NCBI GenBank assembly: GCA_013373015.1
Contig: JABXIQ010000027.1
Location: 1 to 64,000 of the forward strand
Direction of reading: 5' to 3'
Length of the DNA: 64,000 nucleotides
From: Kangiellaceae bacterium
Lineage (GTDB): Bacteria > Pseudomonadota > Gammaproteobacteria > Enterobacterales > Kangiellaceae
The position numbers and the translations under genes are program-made. Positions 1 through 9,249 of this stretch are shown here, in pieces (the first letter of the stretch is position 1; the number at the start of each line of letters is the position of its first letter). The notes under the pieces were generated by a model. That model saw nothing but the letters and a program-made list of their open reading frames with translations, was not told the DNA's origin and ran no database searches.

Positions 1-236
1 AATGGTGTGGTCCTTGTAAAATGATCGCGCCAATTTTAGACGAAATCGCTGAAGCCTATGACGGTAAAGTGAAAATTGCGAAGTTAAATATTGACGAAAA
101 TAACGAAACACCACCAAAATACGGTATTCGTGGTATTCCAACATTGATGTTATTCAAAGGCGGTAATATCGAAGCGACCAAAGTAGGCGCTTTATCAAAA
201 TCACAATTAATGGCGTTTATCGATAGTAATTTATAA
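1..236 (+). CDS. trxA: thioredoxin, 3' part (5' end outside window)
   Basis: This is the C-terminal three quarters of a thioredoxin, the small cytoplasmic dithiol-disulfide oxidoreductase. The reading frame is open from the window edge, and its first complete codons (from base 3) spell the redox active site WCGPC followed by KM, so the gene begins upstream of base 1. Downstream are the usual thioredoxin elements: a KLNIDEN strand and the cis-proline loop [11 protein letters not shown]. An internal ATG at 21 could open a frame but lies just after the active site and is not the real start. A strong hairpin terminator follows the stop, and rho comes next, the same trxA-rho order as in Escherichia coli. 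Confidence 0.95.
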   Translation, partial: WCGPCKMIAPILDEIAEAYDGKVKIAKLNIDENNETPPKYGIRGIPTLMLFKGGNIEATKVGALSKSQLMAFIDSNL

Positions 237-258
237 TTAACGCTATGAATGGTAGTTT

Positions 259-284
259 TAAGGAGGCTTCGGTCTCCTTTTTTC
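259..284 (+). terminator. Rho-independent terminator after trxA
   Basis: The stem AAGGAG/CTCCTT is closed by a C-UUCG-G tetraloop and followed by a T run. It begins about 22 bases after the trxA stop. Confidence 0.85.
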
Positions 285-374
285 GTTATATGGGTTTATT
301 TAATGTTGTGCTTAAGTTTGTCCTTTGATTCAGATCAATCGAAACACTAGACATCAATAATAACTAATGCTACA

Positions 375-402
375 TTGACCTTGCTAATAATAAGCTTATC
401 TA
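375..402 (+). promoter_or_regulatory. candidate sigma-70 promoter in the rho leader
   Basis: TTGACC and TATCTA are spaced by 16 bases, about 110 bases upstream of the rho start. The gap from the trxA terminator to rho is otherwise AT-rich with no clear gene. In E. coli the rho leader is long and is used for autogenous attenuation, so a leader here is plausible. The boxes are imperfect and this is only a candidate. Confidence 0.3.
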
Positions 403-509
403 AAGCCTTTGGGCAATTTCCGTTTTATTTATCCAACTAAACCGTTCATAGGACGTTTTTTAATCAATACGCTGTGCAAGCGTTTAACAACCTTTCAAAT
501 GTACAAGTT

Positions 510-1766
510 ATGAATCTCACTGAATTAAAGCAAAAATCGGCTCAAGAACTCTCTGAAATGGCCAAAGCGGTCGGTCTTGATCACATGGCGCGTATGCGCA
601 AGCAAGATATTATTTTTGGCCTATTGAAAAATCATGCCAAAAGTGGCGAAGACATTTTTGGTGGCGGAGTTTTGGAAATCTTGCCAGATGGTTTCGGTTT
701 CTTACGCTCGGCAGAAGGCTCATATTTAGCGGGTCCTGATGATATTTATGTCTCACCAAGCCAGATCCGCCGCTTTAATTTACGTACGGGTGATACCATT
801 TTTGGTAAAATTCGCCCGCCAAAAGATGGCGAACGCTATTTCGCCATGCTCAAAGTTAATGAAATTAACTATGACAGCCCAGAGAATTCGCGTAACAAAC
901 TATTATTTGAAAACTTAACACCGCTGCACCCCGACGAGCGTATGCGCATGGAGCGCGGTAATGGCTCAACCGAAGACATTACTGCTCGTGTGATTGATTT
1001 AGCTTCGCCTGTGGGTAAAGGTCAGCGTGCTTTGATTGTCTCGCCGCCAAAAGCTGGTAAAACCATGATGTTGCAGAACATCGCCCAATCCATCACCAAC
1101 AATCATCCAGAATGTATGGTGATTGTATTGTTGATTGATGAGCGTCCAGAGGAAGTTACCGAAATGCAGCGCTCGGTTAAAGGTGAAGTGGTTGCTTCAA
1201 CCTTCGATGAGCCGGCAGCGCGTCACGTGCAAGTAGCCGAAATGGTGATTGAAAAAGCCAAACGTCTTGTTGAGCATAAAAAAGATGTGGTGATTTTATT
1301 AGACTCCATCACTCGTCTAGCTCGCGCGTATAACACAGTTGTTCCCTCTTCTGGCAAAGTTTTAACGGGTGGTGTGGATGCAAACGCCTTACAACGTCCA
1401 AAGCGCTTCTTTGGTGCGGCACGTAATATTGAAGAAGGCGGTAGTTTAACCATTATTGCAACTGCGTTAGTAGATACCGGCTCAAAAATGGATGAAGTCA
1501 TCTACGAAGAATTCAAAGGCACAGGTAATATGGAATTACACCTGTCGCGTAAGATTGCTGAAAAGCGTGTGTTCCCTGCGATTGATTTCAACCGCTCAGG
1601 TTCGCGTAAAGAAGATTTACTTACTGCACCAGACGAGCTGCAAAAGATGTGGATCTTGCGCAAAATTCTACATCCAATGGATGAATTAGATGCAATCGAA
1701 TTCTTGATTGATAAGATGGCGATGACGAAGACGAATGATGAGTTCTTCGACGCCATGAAAAGATAA
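510..1766 (+). CDS. rho: transcription termination factor Rho
   Basis: Rho is the hexameric RNA-DNA helicase that ends transcription at Rho-dependent sites. The frame could start at a GTG at 474, but the family N-terminus MNLTELK begins at the ATG at 510, giving 418 residues against 419 in E. coli, so I chose 510. Visible domains are the N-terminal helical region with RMRKQD (about residues 28-33), the cold-shock-like RNA-binding fold with GFGFLRS and the [13 protein letters not shown] segment, the Walker A loop PPKAGKT (about 180), Walker [17 protein letters not shown], and the Q/R loops around [20 protein letters not shown]. No strong Shine-Dalgarno sequence precedes either start. It sits alone between trxA and an imperfect hairpin. 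Confidence 0.97.
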   Translation: MNLTELKQKSAQELSEMAKAVGLDHMARMRKQDIIFGLLKNHAKSGEDIFGGGVLEILPDGFGFLRSAEGSYLAGPDDIYVSPSQIRRFNLRTGDTIFGKIRPPKDGERYFAMLKVNEINYDSPENSRNKLLFENLTPLHPDERMRMERGNGSTEDITARVIDLASPVGKGQRALIVSPPKAGKTMMLQNIAQSITNNHPECMVIVLLIDERPEEVTEMQRSVKGEVVASTFDEPAARHVQVAEMVIEKAKRLVEHKKDVVILLDSITRLARAYNTVVPSSGKVLTGGVDANALQRPKRFFGAARNIEEGGSLTIIATALVDTGSKMDEVIYEEFKGTGNMELHLSRKIAEKRVFPAIDFNRSGSRKEDLLTAPDELQKMWILRKILHPMDELDAIEFLIDKMAMTKTNDEFFDAMKR

Positions 1767-1800
1767 AGTCTAAAATATCTTTTTAGCAGCTTACTTTGTT

Positions 1801-1857
1801 AGTTTCTTGCTCAATCGGTCGTGTATTTTAATACACGCCTTCTTTGTGCGAGAAACT
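1801..1857. repeat. imperfect two-part hairpin downstream of rho, possible terminator
   Basis: An inner perfect 7-bp stem CGTGTAT/ATACACG with a TTTA loop (1820-1837) is nested inside imperfect outer arms AGTTTCTTGC (1801-1810) and GCGAGAAACT (1848-1857). A short pyrimidine-rich tail follows the inner stem. It could end the rho transcript, but there is no clean T run. Confidence 0.35.
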
Positions 1858-2074
1858 GCCTCGCAAGAACACTAAAAATTTACTTTTATACTATTATTTT
1901 TTTATCTGGTTAGGCCTCGCCTAGAAAGAAAAATCTTAATTTAATGAATAGATTAGTTAAGTTCTTTTTAATTCCAGTATCTCAAATCATTGCTGCTATG
2001 TGTGCATTGACCTTATCAGGCCAAATAGCTGCCATCTATATGCTTCAACTAATCAAGTCCAAGAAGGGCAGCCC

Positions 2075-2212
2075 ATGTTTATGGACCTTCTTGCCCCTAA
2101 TTTAGAAGATACAATTTTTCGCTCACTAGTTATGTTTGTTATATTTATAGTAACAGCATTAATTGCCTATAAAGGTAAAAAGCATTTAAGCAACCTTAAT
2201 CCCAAAATATGA
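2075..2212 (+). CDS. possible 45-residue small membrane protein
   Basis: This short frame begins MFMDLLAPNLED, has a single hydrophobic helix (SLVMFVIFIVTALIAY) and ends in a basic tail. That is the shape of many small single-pass inner-membrane proteins. The frame extends upstream to an ATG at 2000, but the earlier residues are not protein-like. The bases before 2075 (AAGAAGGG) are a weak ribosome-binding site. I recognise no family, and it may be a chance frame. Confidence 0.25.
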   Translation: MFMDLLAPNLEDTIFRSLVMFVIFIVTALIAYKGKKHLSNLNPKI

Positions 2213-2436
2213 AAACCTACGTTTATGCAAAGAACTAGGTGATTTTATCATTAAGCTTTGTTCGTTGGACGCGTTAATTGGCTTGTTTCTAAAATTAGAA
2301 GCAATGATAAAAATAATGGTAGCTTGAATCAAACTTACTTAACTTTACATGGATTTACTTAATTAAAAGCAAAAAGAAGTTCATTGTCTGGCATACTTCT
2401 TACCAATCATCTAGAGAATACAATAAGGAGTCATGG

Positions 2437-3990
2437 ATGAAAGCAATCATTGCTATCATTTTATTGTGTACAATTCTGCCTCTTTCTTCAAAAGAAGAAA
2501 AAGCTGCAGAATCTATACCTGAATTTCTGACAGTGCAGCAAAAGAATCACTTCTATGAATTAATGGTGCAGGAAATCGAACGTATTGATGCGGAAATAAT
2601 TGAAACTCGTAATCATGCTAAATCGGTTAAATGGAATGATTTTACACAGCATTACAGGAAGTTATTTGAGAAAGCTACTAGTTGGAAAGAGTTATATCAG
2701 GCCTTTCAACATTTTTCACAGGGATTAGTAAACTTACATACTCGCACCAAGTTTTTGGCCTATAAGCCGCAAAAGAAAACAAAAAACAATTGGCTCAATG
2801 ATAAAGTATTATTTGAATACCCAGCCAATAAATATTATTTGGCATCTAATAAATTCGAAATTACCCATTTGAATCAAACCCCCATTCTTGAGGCGTTTGA
2901 AGAGTTTAGTAATCATCGCTGCCGACATAACAATCAAGCTGGTTGTGTGGATATGTTTAGTGTTTACTTGCAGGCTGGGGCAATAAAAGCTGATGGCAAA
3001 GATATAACTGAATTTACGATAGCTTCACCAGATGGTAAGGTTGAAATCATTTCAGCGGAGTTTAATGCTAAGCCTATTGCTAGTACTGATCCGTTTGCAG
3101 ATAAATACTGTAGTACGCATCAAGGTTATAAAGATTTTGATTTGATATTTTCGGGGAAAAATGTGTGTTTATATCGAAAATTGGAGGTTGCAGTATTGCG
3201 TATACGCAACTTTAAATATCAAGATCAAGATGAGTCAGATATTTATTGTCAAAAACAACAAGGTGCTTTCTGCCAAGATATTCACGGCATATTAGAACAG
3301 TTACATTTGCATAAACCATCCCATCTAATTTTTGATGTGATACAAAATTTTGGTGGCAATGAAAATACAAAATTTTTGGCGGCATTTATGCCAAATAACT
3401 TTCAAGACCTGCCGGTTATGTATAAAAATACAGATGAGATGCACGATGCAACAAAAAGGCGTTGGTTATTGTGGGACAACCCCGCTGGTGAAAAGTGGTA
3501 TCAAGCGGTTAAGGATAATAAGCAAGAGTATTTTCCTATAAGAGGAGATTTCTGTCGAGGAAAGAATGGTTGTCATCTATCACTAATAAAGCCTAATCCA
3601 AAAGCGTATGTGGCTGAAAAGGTATCCATCATGTCTGATTGGATGTGTGTGTCTTCATGTGATGATTTTGTTTGGCGAATGCAGCAGTTTGCTGGTGCCA
3701 AACTTTATGGTATCTCACCAGCGCAAGATGCGACTTATGCAAGAGCGCGAATATTACTTTACTTGGATAAGAAAGGGAAAGTATCAACGGTTGTGACTGG
3801 AGAAAGCTATAATCTTGAGATTGAAGATATGGACTTTCAAATAGCGGCATTAACAATACCTTACTCAAAGACGGTTGACCTAGACGGAAAGTTAAGAAAT
3901 ATTCAGTCCGCGAAGTTAGTGGAAGTCCCTTACGCACTCCATAATCAAGAAAATTATCCGCAAGCTGTGTTGGATCGAATTCTTAATTGA
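2437..3990 (+). CDS. secreted S41-peptidase-like protein
   Basis: This is a 517-residue exported protein: MKAIIAIILLCTILPLSS is a signal peptide, and a good AAGGAG site precedes the ATG. The C-terminal half resembles the S41 (tail-specific protease) fold. A strand-loop LIFDVIQNFGGNEN (about residues 295-308) matches the family pattern LIiDlRgNgGG, and MSDWMCVSSCDDFVWRMQQF (about 398-417) sits where the nucleophile-serine helix (usually TaSasE) belongs, followed by a GAKLYGISPAQDAT segment like the GxxTxG turn. Ten or more cysteines suggest disulfides in the periplasm. The Ser-Lys dyad typical of CtpA-type enzymes is not obvious, so it may use a tricorn-like arrangement or be inactive. It is a single-gene unit with its own terminator. 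Substrate unknown. Confidence 0.6.
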   Translation: MKAIIAIILLCTILPLSSKEEKAAESIPEFLTVQQKNHFYELMVQEIERIDAEIIETRNHAKSVKWNDFTQHYRKLFEKATSWKELYQAFQHFSQGLVNLHTRTKFLAYKPQKKTKNNWLNDKVLFEYPANKYYLASNKFEITHLNQTPILEAFEEFSNHRCRHNNQAGCVDMFSVYLQAGAIKADGKDITEFTIASPDGKVEIISAEFNAKPIASTDPFADKYCSTHQGYKDFDLIFSGKNVCLYRKLEVAVLRIRNFKYQDQDESDIYCQKQQGAFCQDIHGILEQLHLHKPSHLIFDVIQNFGGNENTKFLAAFMPNNFQDLPVMYKNTDEMHDATKRRWLLWDNPAGEKWYQAVKDNKQEYFPIRGDFCRGKNGCHLSLIKPNPKAYVAEKVSIMSDWMCVSSCDDFVWRMQQFAGAKLYGISPAQDATYARARILLYLDKKGKVSTVVTGESYNLEIEDMDFQIAALTIPYSKTVDLDGKLRNIQSAKLVEVPYALHNQENYPQAVLDRILN

Positions 3991-4008
3991 AGTTAATAGA
4001 GTTAAATG

Positions 4009-4033
4009 AAGTCCTCTACCGAGGACTTTTTTT
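4009..4033 (+). terminator. Rho-independent terminator
   Basis: A stem AAGTCCTC/GAGGACTT with a 4-base loop is followed by seven T residues. It begins about 18 bases after the S41-like gene. Confidence 0.85.
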
Positions 4034-4099
4034 GTTTTGCGTATCTTTTAATAGTTAATTTAGTTAACATATCAACAGAAATAAACCTCTTGAAGATAT

Positions 4100-5584
4100 A
4101 TGCAATACAAAGATTTACGAGATTTCATCAATAAACTTGAGTCGATGGGTGAACTAAAACGCGTGTCGTTAGAAGTCGATCCTGTGTTAGAAATGACCGA
4201 AATTTGTGATCGAACCTTGCGTGCGGGTGGTCCGGCGATTCTGTTTGAGAATGTGAAAGGTCATTCTATGCCTGTGCTGGGTAATTTGTTTGGCACGACT
4301 CGCCGTGTAGCTTTGGCAATGGGCAAAGAGGATTTAACGGGTTTGCGCGAGCTTGGCGAATTGTTGGCCTTTTTGAAAGAGCCAAAACCGCCAGAAGGTT
4401 TTAAGGATGCTTGGCAGCAGCTGCCGGTATTTAAGCAAGTGTTAAACATGGCGCCCAAAGTGGTCAAAAAAGCACCTTGCCAACAAATTGTTCTAGAAGG
4501 CGATGATGTGGATTTGTCGCGGATCCCCGTACAAACATGTTGGCCAGAAGATGCTGCGCCTTTGATGACTTGGGGTTTGACGGTTACCAAAGGTCCGCAT
4601 AAAACACGTCAGAATTTAGGCATTTATCGCCAACAAGTTATTGCTAAAAACAAGTTAATCATGCGCTGGTTGGCGCATCGTGGAGGGGCTTTAGATTTTA
4701 GAGAGTGGTGCGAAAAGCATCCTGGTGAGCGCTTCCCAGTATCAGTAGCTTTTGGTGCTGATCCAGCAACTATTTTAGGGGCTGTAACCCCTGTTCCAGA
4801 TACTTTGAGTGAGTATGCTTTTGCGGGTTTATTGCGCGGCGAAAAAACCGAAATGGTTAAGTCTATTGGAAATGATTTACAGGTACCTGCTCAGTCTGAA
4901 ATTGTGTTAGAAGGTTACATTGAGCCTGATGAAATGGCCGATGAAGGACCTTATGGTGATCATACCGGCTATTACAATGAAGTGGACTCTTTCCCGGTAT
5001 TTACTGTTGAGCGCATAACTATGCGCGAAAATCCAATCTATCATTCCACTTATACTGGTCGTCCGCCCGATGAGCCTGCTATTTTAGGCGAAGCATTGAA
5101 TGAGGTTTTTGTACCTATTTTACAGAAACAATTTCCAGAGATTGTCGATTTTTATTTGCCGCCAGAAGGTTGCTCTTACCGATTGGCGGTTGTTTCAATG
5201 AAGAAGCAATACGCGGGTCATGCTAAGCGTGTAATGATGGGTGTTTGGTCATTTTTACGTCAGTTTATGTACACTAAGTTTGTGATTGTGGTGGATGATG
5301 ATGTAAACACTCGTGACTGGAAAGATGTTATTTGGGCATTGACTACACGAGTAGATCCAACTCGTGATTGTACATTGGTGGATAATACTCCGATTGATTA
5401 TTTAGACTTTGCTTCGCCTGTTTCGGGCTTGGGTTCAAAGCTGGGCATTGATGCAACCAATAAATGGCCAAGTGAAACGGATCGAGAATGGGGCAAGCCA
5501 ATTGTTATGGAACAATCGGTGAAAGATAAGGTTGATCAAATTTGGGATCAGCTAGGATTAGAACCAGCAAATGAATCCGAATAG
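4100..5584 (+). CDS. ubiD: 4-hydroxy-3-polyprenylbenzoate decarboxylase UbiD
   Basis: UbiD decarboxylates 3-polyprenyl-4-hydroxybenzoate in ubiquinone synthesis using prenylated FMN made by UbiX. The 494-residue protein is nearly collinear with E. coli UbiD (497 residues): N-terminal YKDLRDFI and [15 protein letters not shown], central [10 protein letters not shown] and [10 protein letters not shown], then the acidic catalytic segment [16 protein letters not shown] near residue 270, and C-terminal [12 protein letters not shown]. It needs a ubiX gene, which is not in this window. fre follows after 8 bases, the same pairing as in E. coli, so the two are probably co-transcribed. The ribosome-binding site is weak (GAAG). 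Confidence 0.97.
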   Translation: MQYKDLRDFINKLESMGELKRVSLEVDPVLEMTEICDRTLRAGGPAILFENVKGHSMPVLGNLFGTTRRVALAMGKEDLTGLRELGELLAFLKEPKPPEGFKDAWQQLPVFKQVLNMAPKVVKKAPCQQIVLEGDDVDLSRIPVQTCWPEDAAPLMTWGLTVTKGPHKTRQNLGIYRQQVIAKNKLIMRWLAHRGGALDFREWCEKHPGERFPVSVAFGADPATILGAVTPVPDTLSEYAFAGLLRGEKTEMVKSIGNDLQVPAQSEIVLEGYIEPDEMADEGPYGDHTGYYNEVDSFPVFTVERITMRENPIYHSTYTGRPPDEPAILGEALNEVFVPILQKQFPEIVDFYLPPEGCSYRLAVVSMKKQYAGHAKRVMMGVWSFLRQFMYTKFVIVVDDDVNTRDWKDVIWALTTRVDPTRDCTLVDNTPIDYLDFASPVSGLGSKLGIDATNKWPSETDREWGKPIVMEQSVKDKVDQIWDQLGLEPANESE

Positions 5585-5592
5585 GATATTGT

Positions 5593-6333
5593 ATGACACA
5601 ACAGAACCAAGAAGCCCAATTTGTTGATTGTGAAGTGAGTCTAGTTCGTCGTATTGGACGTGATGTGTATTGGGTGCAATTAGAACCGCTGAATAGCGAA
5701 TTACCTCGATATCAAGCAGGCCAGTACCTAATGCTTGAACTTGAAGATGGCTCTATGTGCCCTTTTTCCATTGCCAGTTCACCATTACAAGATGCTCTAG
5801 AGTTACATATTCGTCGTTTACCAGGACATGATGCCGCTGATAAAATTGTTAGCCAGATCAAGCATCGAAACCATGTGCGAGTTCAGTTGCCATTTGGCGA
5901 GTGTACGTTAACCGATTCGCAGCGCCCAGCAGTATTCATTGCCGGAGGTACGGGCTTCTCCCCTTTCCATTCGATTATAAAAACAGCTTTGATGAATGGA
6001 GATCAGCGCCAATTAATTTTATATTGGGGTGCGCAAACTTCTCCTGATCTCTATTTGTTAGAAGAGCCAACTGAGTGGGCAGAACAATGTGAAAACTTCA
6101 CTTTTGTTCCTGTGCTATCAGGTCTAGATGAGCAATGGCAAGGACGCAAGGGTTTTGTACATCATTCCTTTATGCTGGATTACAATGATTTAAGTGATAT
6201 GGATATTTATATTGGTGGATCAGAACCTATGGTGATGTCGGTTTATCAGGATTTATTGGATAGAGGTGTTGAGCCCCAATCGATTCACTCTGATATTTTG
6301 AATATCAAGCGTCAATTGGGGAAGTTGGAATAG
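5593..6333 (+). CDS. fre: NAD(P)H-flavin reductase Fre (LuxG-like)
   Basis: Fre reduces free FMN/FAD/riboflavin with NAD(P)H and can supply prenyl-FMN, luciferase or iron-release pathways. The 246-residue protein has the ferredoxin-reductase layout: the beta-barrel flavin domain with QAGQYLMLEL and PFSIASSP (57-64), then the nucleotide domain with IAGGTGFSPF (116-125), the ILYWGAQ strand and the C-terminal IYIGGSEPMV segment. Family members usually read RPFS at the flavin site; here the first residue is Cys (CPFS). The gene lies 8 bases behind ubiD and ends 6 bases before a convergent gene, with no terminator hairpin between them. Confidence 0.93.
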   Translation: MTQQNQEAQFVDCEVSLVRRIGRDVYWVQLEPLNSELPRYQAGQYLMLELEDGSMCPFSIASSPLQDALELHIRRLPGHDAADKIVSQIKHRNHVRVQLPFGECTLTDSQRPAVFIAGGTGFSPFHSIIKTALMNGDQRQLILYWGAQTSPDLYLLEEPTEWAEQCENFTFVPVLSGLDEQWQGRKGFVHHSFMLDYNDLSDMDIYIGGSEPMVMSVYQDLLDRGVEPQSIHSDILNIKRQLGKLE

Positions 6334-6339
6334 TTAAGA

Positions 6340-6777
6340 TTATCTTATTTTAGCTAAGGTGCCTTTTATAGCGGTGCCTGCCATAAGAGTTCCTGCACCG
6401 CATTCAAAGCGGTTGTTATCCGAAACTTCTTTATTGCGGTAATTGCTTTTGATATTGATTACCGCATTTGCACCCGCTTGCTTTGCTCGAGCTTGAAGAG
6501 CTTTCATTGCTCCTAAAAAAGCCCACTCGCAAGCTTCGGCATCTGTTTTATTAAAGGCATTTGTTTTCTTATTCGATTGTACTGGTCCCATTTTTTCTAA
6601 TACTTCAGGGTGTTCACTATCACCAAAATAGAAGCTAACGGAACCATCTAATATGCCTTCGCTTAATCCTCGCTCAATGGCAGCATGAGCATCGTACATA
6701 TTTTTGTCATCGCGGGCTTCGCAATTAAATGAAAAGAGTGCGATACAAAGAGTTGTAAATAATATTTTTTTCATTGC
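6340..6777 (-). CDS. small secreted protein, family often mislabelled excinuclease ATPase subunit
   Basis: A signal peptide (MKKILFTTLCIALFSFNCEA) is followed by a roughly 125-residue domain rich in small residues. Its conserved core reads ALQARAKQAGANAVINIKS and ends with FECGAGTLMAGTAIKG. As I recall, this family is frequently labelled excinuclease ATPase subunit, although it has no P-loop and is clearly exported. The frame is open to an ATG at 6795 inside apeR, but the ATG at 6777 has AAGGAA at the right distance and starts the signal peptide, so I chose it. It begins 7 bases after apeR stops and so forms the last gene of the pigment operon. Function unknown; a periplasmic accessory role is only an inference. 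Confidence 0.65.
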   Translation of the reverse strand, partial: AMKKILFTTLCIALFSFNCEARDDKNMYDAHAAIERGLSEGILDGSVSFYFGDSEHPEVLEKMGPVQSNKKTNAFNKTDAEACEWAFLGAMKALQARAKQAGANAVINIKSNYRNKEVSDNNRFECGAGTLMAGTAIKGTLAKIR

Positions 6778-6784
6778 TATTTCC

Positions 6785-8011
6785 TTATTTAACACGTTTA
6801 AAAATTAATGATGTATTGATGCCACCAAAAGCGAAGTTATTGCTCATAATGTATTGGTGGTTCATTTGACGATCATTTTCAGTAATATAATCTAAATCAC
6901 CACAATCTGGATCAAGGTCGTCTAAGTTTGTGGTTGGTGCGTACCAGTTGTTATTCATCATCTCGATAGATAGCCAAGCTTCTATTGCACCGCAAGCACC
7001 TAAAGTATGGCCAAAGTAGCTTTTCAGAGAGCTGATTGGAACACGACGATTGAATACCGAACGGGTTGCATTTGTTTCTGCAATATCACCTCGATCAGTA
7101 GCTGTGCCATGGGCGCTTATATAGCCGATTTTATCGGGTGATAATTGTGCATCTTTGAGTGCTAGCTGCATGGCTATAGCCATGGTTTCTTGTTTAGGTT
7201 GGGTAACGTGCGCACCATCAGAATTACAGCCGAAACCAACGATTTCTGCTAGAATTTTCGCTCCACGCGCTTTGGCATGTTCATATTCTTCTAAAATTAG
7301 AGTTCCAGCGCCTTCTCCTACAACCAGTCCGTCGCGATTTTTATCGAAGGGTCGAGGTGTTAATTCAGGGTTGTCATTTTTAGTTGAAGTGGCAAATAAA
7401 GAGTCAAAAACTGCACTTTGACTTATACACAGCTCTTCTGCGCCACCAGCAATCATAATATCTTGTTGTCCGTATTTTATGGCTTCATAGGCATAACCAA
7501 TACCTTGACTGCCTGATGTGCAGGCGCTACTGGTTGGAATGATGCGTCCCTTGGTGCCAAAGAAAACACCCATATTTACCGGTGCGGTATGGCTCATCAT
7601 TTCAACATAGGAGGTTGAAGTAAATCCTTTCATATCACCACCACCAATTAAGTTGCCAAAAACGGGGATGGTGCTGGTACTGCCAGAAGAAGATCCATAA
7701 GAAATACCCGTTGTACCATTGGTTAAACTTTCTTGGTTGATCAAGCCTGCTTGTTCAAGCGCTTGCTGGGTTGCACAGGTGGCTAATAAAGACACGCGTC
7801 CCATACTGCGGGTTTTTTTGCGTGGGAACTTAGGCATTTGATAATCAACAATTGGCGCGGCTAAGCTGGTACGTAGGCCTTCGCAGGCTTCCCATCGCGG
7901 CATGATTTTGACTGCGTTTTGCTTTGTCATCAACGCTTGTTGGATTTGTGGCCAATTGTCACCTAGAGAGGTGATCCCCGACATTCCTGTAACTACTACT
8001 CTTCTACTCAT
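6785..8011 (-). CDS. apeR: aryl polyene beta-ketoacyl-ACP synthase ApeR
   Basis: A FabF/FabB-type ketosynthase of 408 residues that performs decarboxylative Claisen condensation on carrier-protein-bound chains. The catalytic triad is complete: nucleophile Cys164 in SSACTSGSQG, His301 in SAHGTATDRGD and His335 in YFGHTLGACGA. It is the stand-alone ketosynthase of the aryl polyene (APE) pathway. The name follows gene order against the Xenorhabdus and E. coli clusters, where the order O-P-Q-R is KS, DH, KR, KS as here. It lies 8 bases behind apeQ. Confidence 0.9.
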   Translation of the reverse strand: MSRRVVVTGMSGITSLGDNWPQIQQALMTKQNAVKIMPRWEACEGLRTSLAAPIVDYQMPKFPRKKTRSMGRVSLLATCATQQALEQAGLINQESLTNGTTGISYGSSSGSTSTIPVFGNLIGGGDMKGFTSTSYVEMMSHTAPVNMGVFFGTKGRIIPTSSACTSGSQGIGYAYEAIKYGQQDIMIAGGAEELCISQSAVFDSLFATSTKNDNPELTPRPFDKNRDGLVVGEGAGTLILEEYEHAKARGAKILAEIVGFGCNSDGAHVTQPKQETMAIAMQLALKDAQLSPDKIGYISAHGTATDRGDIAETNATRSVFNRRVPISSLKSYFGHTLGACGAIEAWLSIEMMNNNWYAPTTNLDDLDPDCGDLDYITENDRQMNHQYIMSNNFAFGGINTSLIFKRVK

Positions 8012-8019
8012 AACTGTGT

Positions 8020-8748
8020 TTATGCCATACCACCATTTACAGAGATCACTTGGCGAGTCAAATAACCCGCATTATCAGAAAATAAATAACTGACTAAGCT
8101 CGCAACTTCTTCAGTTGTACCCATGCGGCGGGCAGGAATAACTTTCATTGCTTCATTGACCAATTCATCATGTACCATATCGGTTTCAATTAGACCAGGA
8201 GCAACACAGTTAACGGTGATCTTACGACGAGCAACTTCAACTGCGAGTGCTTTAGTTGCACCGATTAATCCAGCTTTTGACGCACTGTAATTCACTTGGC
8301 CACGGTTGCCAAGTACACCCGAAACAGATGACATGGCCACAATACGGCCGCCCTTTTTTGCTCGGATCATCGGCATAATCAGTGGATGAACCACATTATA
8401 AAAGCCATCTAGGTTAGTATGGATAACATCGTCCCAGTCGCTCTCTGTGATTGCTGGAAATGCATTGTCACGAGTAATTCCAGCATTACAAACCACACCA
8501 TAATAGGCGCCATTTTGCTCAATATCTTGTTCAATAGCTAGTTTGACTTGACTGCGATTGGCAATATCGAATTGCAATAAGCTAGCGCTTTGTCCAAGTT
8601 GCTGGATTTGTTCTATAGTTTCTTGGGCTTGCTCAACACCTGAGCGACAATGAACAACAATATCAAATCCATCTTTGGCCAAATTTAAAGCAATTTGCTT
8701 GCCGATTCCACGGCTTGAGCCAGTAACTAAAACTCTTCTACTATTCAT
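8020..8748 (-). CDS. apeQ: aryl polyene 3-ketoacyl-ACP reductase ApeQ
   Basis: A FabG-like short-chain dehydrogenase of 242 residues. The NADPH-binding loop is TGSSRGIG (9-16), the NAG motif is CNAG (87-90), and the catalytic residues are Ser140/141, Tyr154 and Lys158 in YSASKAG. It reduces the beta-keto group after each condensation so that ApeI/ApeP can dehydrate it to the conjugated polyene. It lies 36 bases behind apeP, the widest gap inside the operon apart from that upstream of apeC. Confidence 0.92.
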   Translation of the reverse strand: MNSRRVLVTGSSRGIGKQIALNLAKDGFDIVVHCRSGVEQAQETIEQIQQLGQSASLLQFDIANRSQVKLAIEQDIEQNGAYYGVVCNAGITRDNAFPAITESDWDDVIHTNLDGFYNVVHPLIMPMIRAKKGGRIVAMSSVSGVLGNRGQVNYSASKAGLIGATKALAVEVARRKITVNCVAPGLIETDMVHDELVNEAMKVIPARRMGTTEEVASLVSYLFSDNAGYLTRQVISVNGGMA

Positions 8749-8784
8749 GGTTGTTATAAAATCTCATTGGTTAATGAGGACTTT

Positions 8785-9249
8785 CTATCCTCGCATGACG
8801 TCATTTTTATTATCAGTTTCAAACACATTCAACTTGGCTTGAGCAAATATGGCATCTTGTTGATAAATGGAACAATCAAAGCTCGCCAAACCAGAGTCAT
8901 CTAAATATAACTGTTGAACCTTAATATTGTAGGTTTCGTTGACCGTTAAAAACGGTTGTTGAATGTGATATTTACGGGTTCCTAGTAAAAAACCAAGCTT
9001 AACTTCTTGGCCTTGGCTTTTAGCACGAATTCCAGCTAACGCAGCAATAGCTTGAGCCATATATTCAATGGCAACCCAACTCGCTACTCCTTGATGCTGA
9101 GAATCGAAAAAATAAGTGTCTGGCTTAATGGTAATCTGTGCCTCAAGCCAATCATCGCCGTATCCTAAAATATTATCCACAAGAACCATTGGTGGTGAGT
9201 GCGGAATTAACTCTTCAAATGGCATTTGTTTGAAATCAATCTTAGTCAT
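8785..9249 (-). CDS. apeP: aryl polyene dehydratase ApeP
   Basis: A hotdog-fold 3-hydroxyacyl-ACP dehydratase of 154 residues. The first conserved stretch is IPHSPPMVLVD, with the likely catalytic His17; the central helix reads ASWVAIEYMAQAIAAL, with the acidic partner Glu62. From memory of the Xenorhabdus work, ApeP pairs with the smaller ApeI as a heteromeric dehydratase; both genes are present here. Its start overlaps the 3' end of apeO by 8 bases (ATGACTAA), so translation is probably coupled. Confidence 0.9.
   Translation of the reverse strand: MTKIDFKQMPFEELIPHSPPMVLVDNILGYGDDWLEAQITIKPDTYFFDSQHQGVASWVAIEYMAQAIAALAGIRAKSQGQEVKLGFLLGTRKYHIQQPFLTVNETYNIKVQQLYLDDSGLASFDCSIYQQDAIFAQAKLNVFETDNKNDVMRG

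Larger units (their letters stand above)
1767..2436. other. intergenic stretch of 670 bases
   Basis: This AT-rich stretch separates rho from the secreted protein at 2437. It holds the hairpin at 1801-1857 and one doubtful short membrane-protein frame at 2075-2212. I see no RNA gene, repeat family or recognisable promoter in the rest. Confidence 0.6.

Noticed and set aside
4261-4590. 109-residue minus-strand frame inside ubiD
   Set aside because: Shadow of ubiD.
6340-6777. Reading the small secreted protein as an excinuclease ATPase subunit
   Set aside because: No P-loop or ABC motif; it has a signal peptide. The label is a database artefact for this family.
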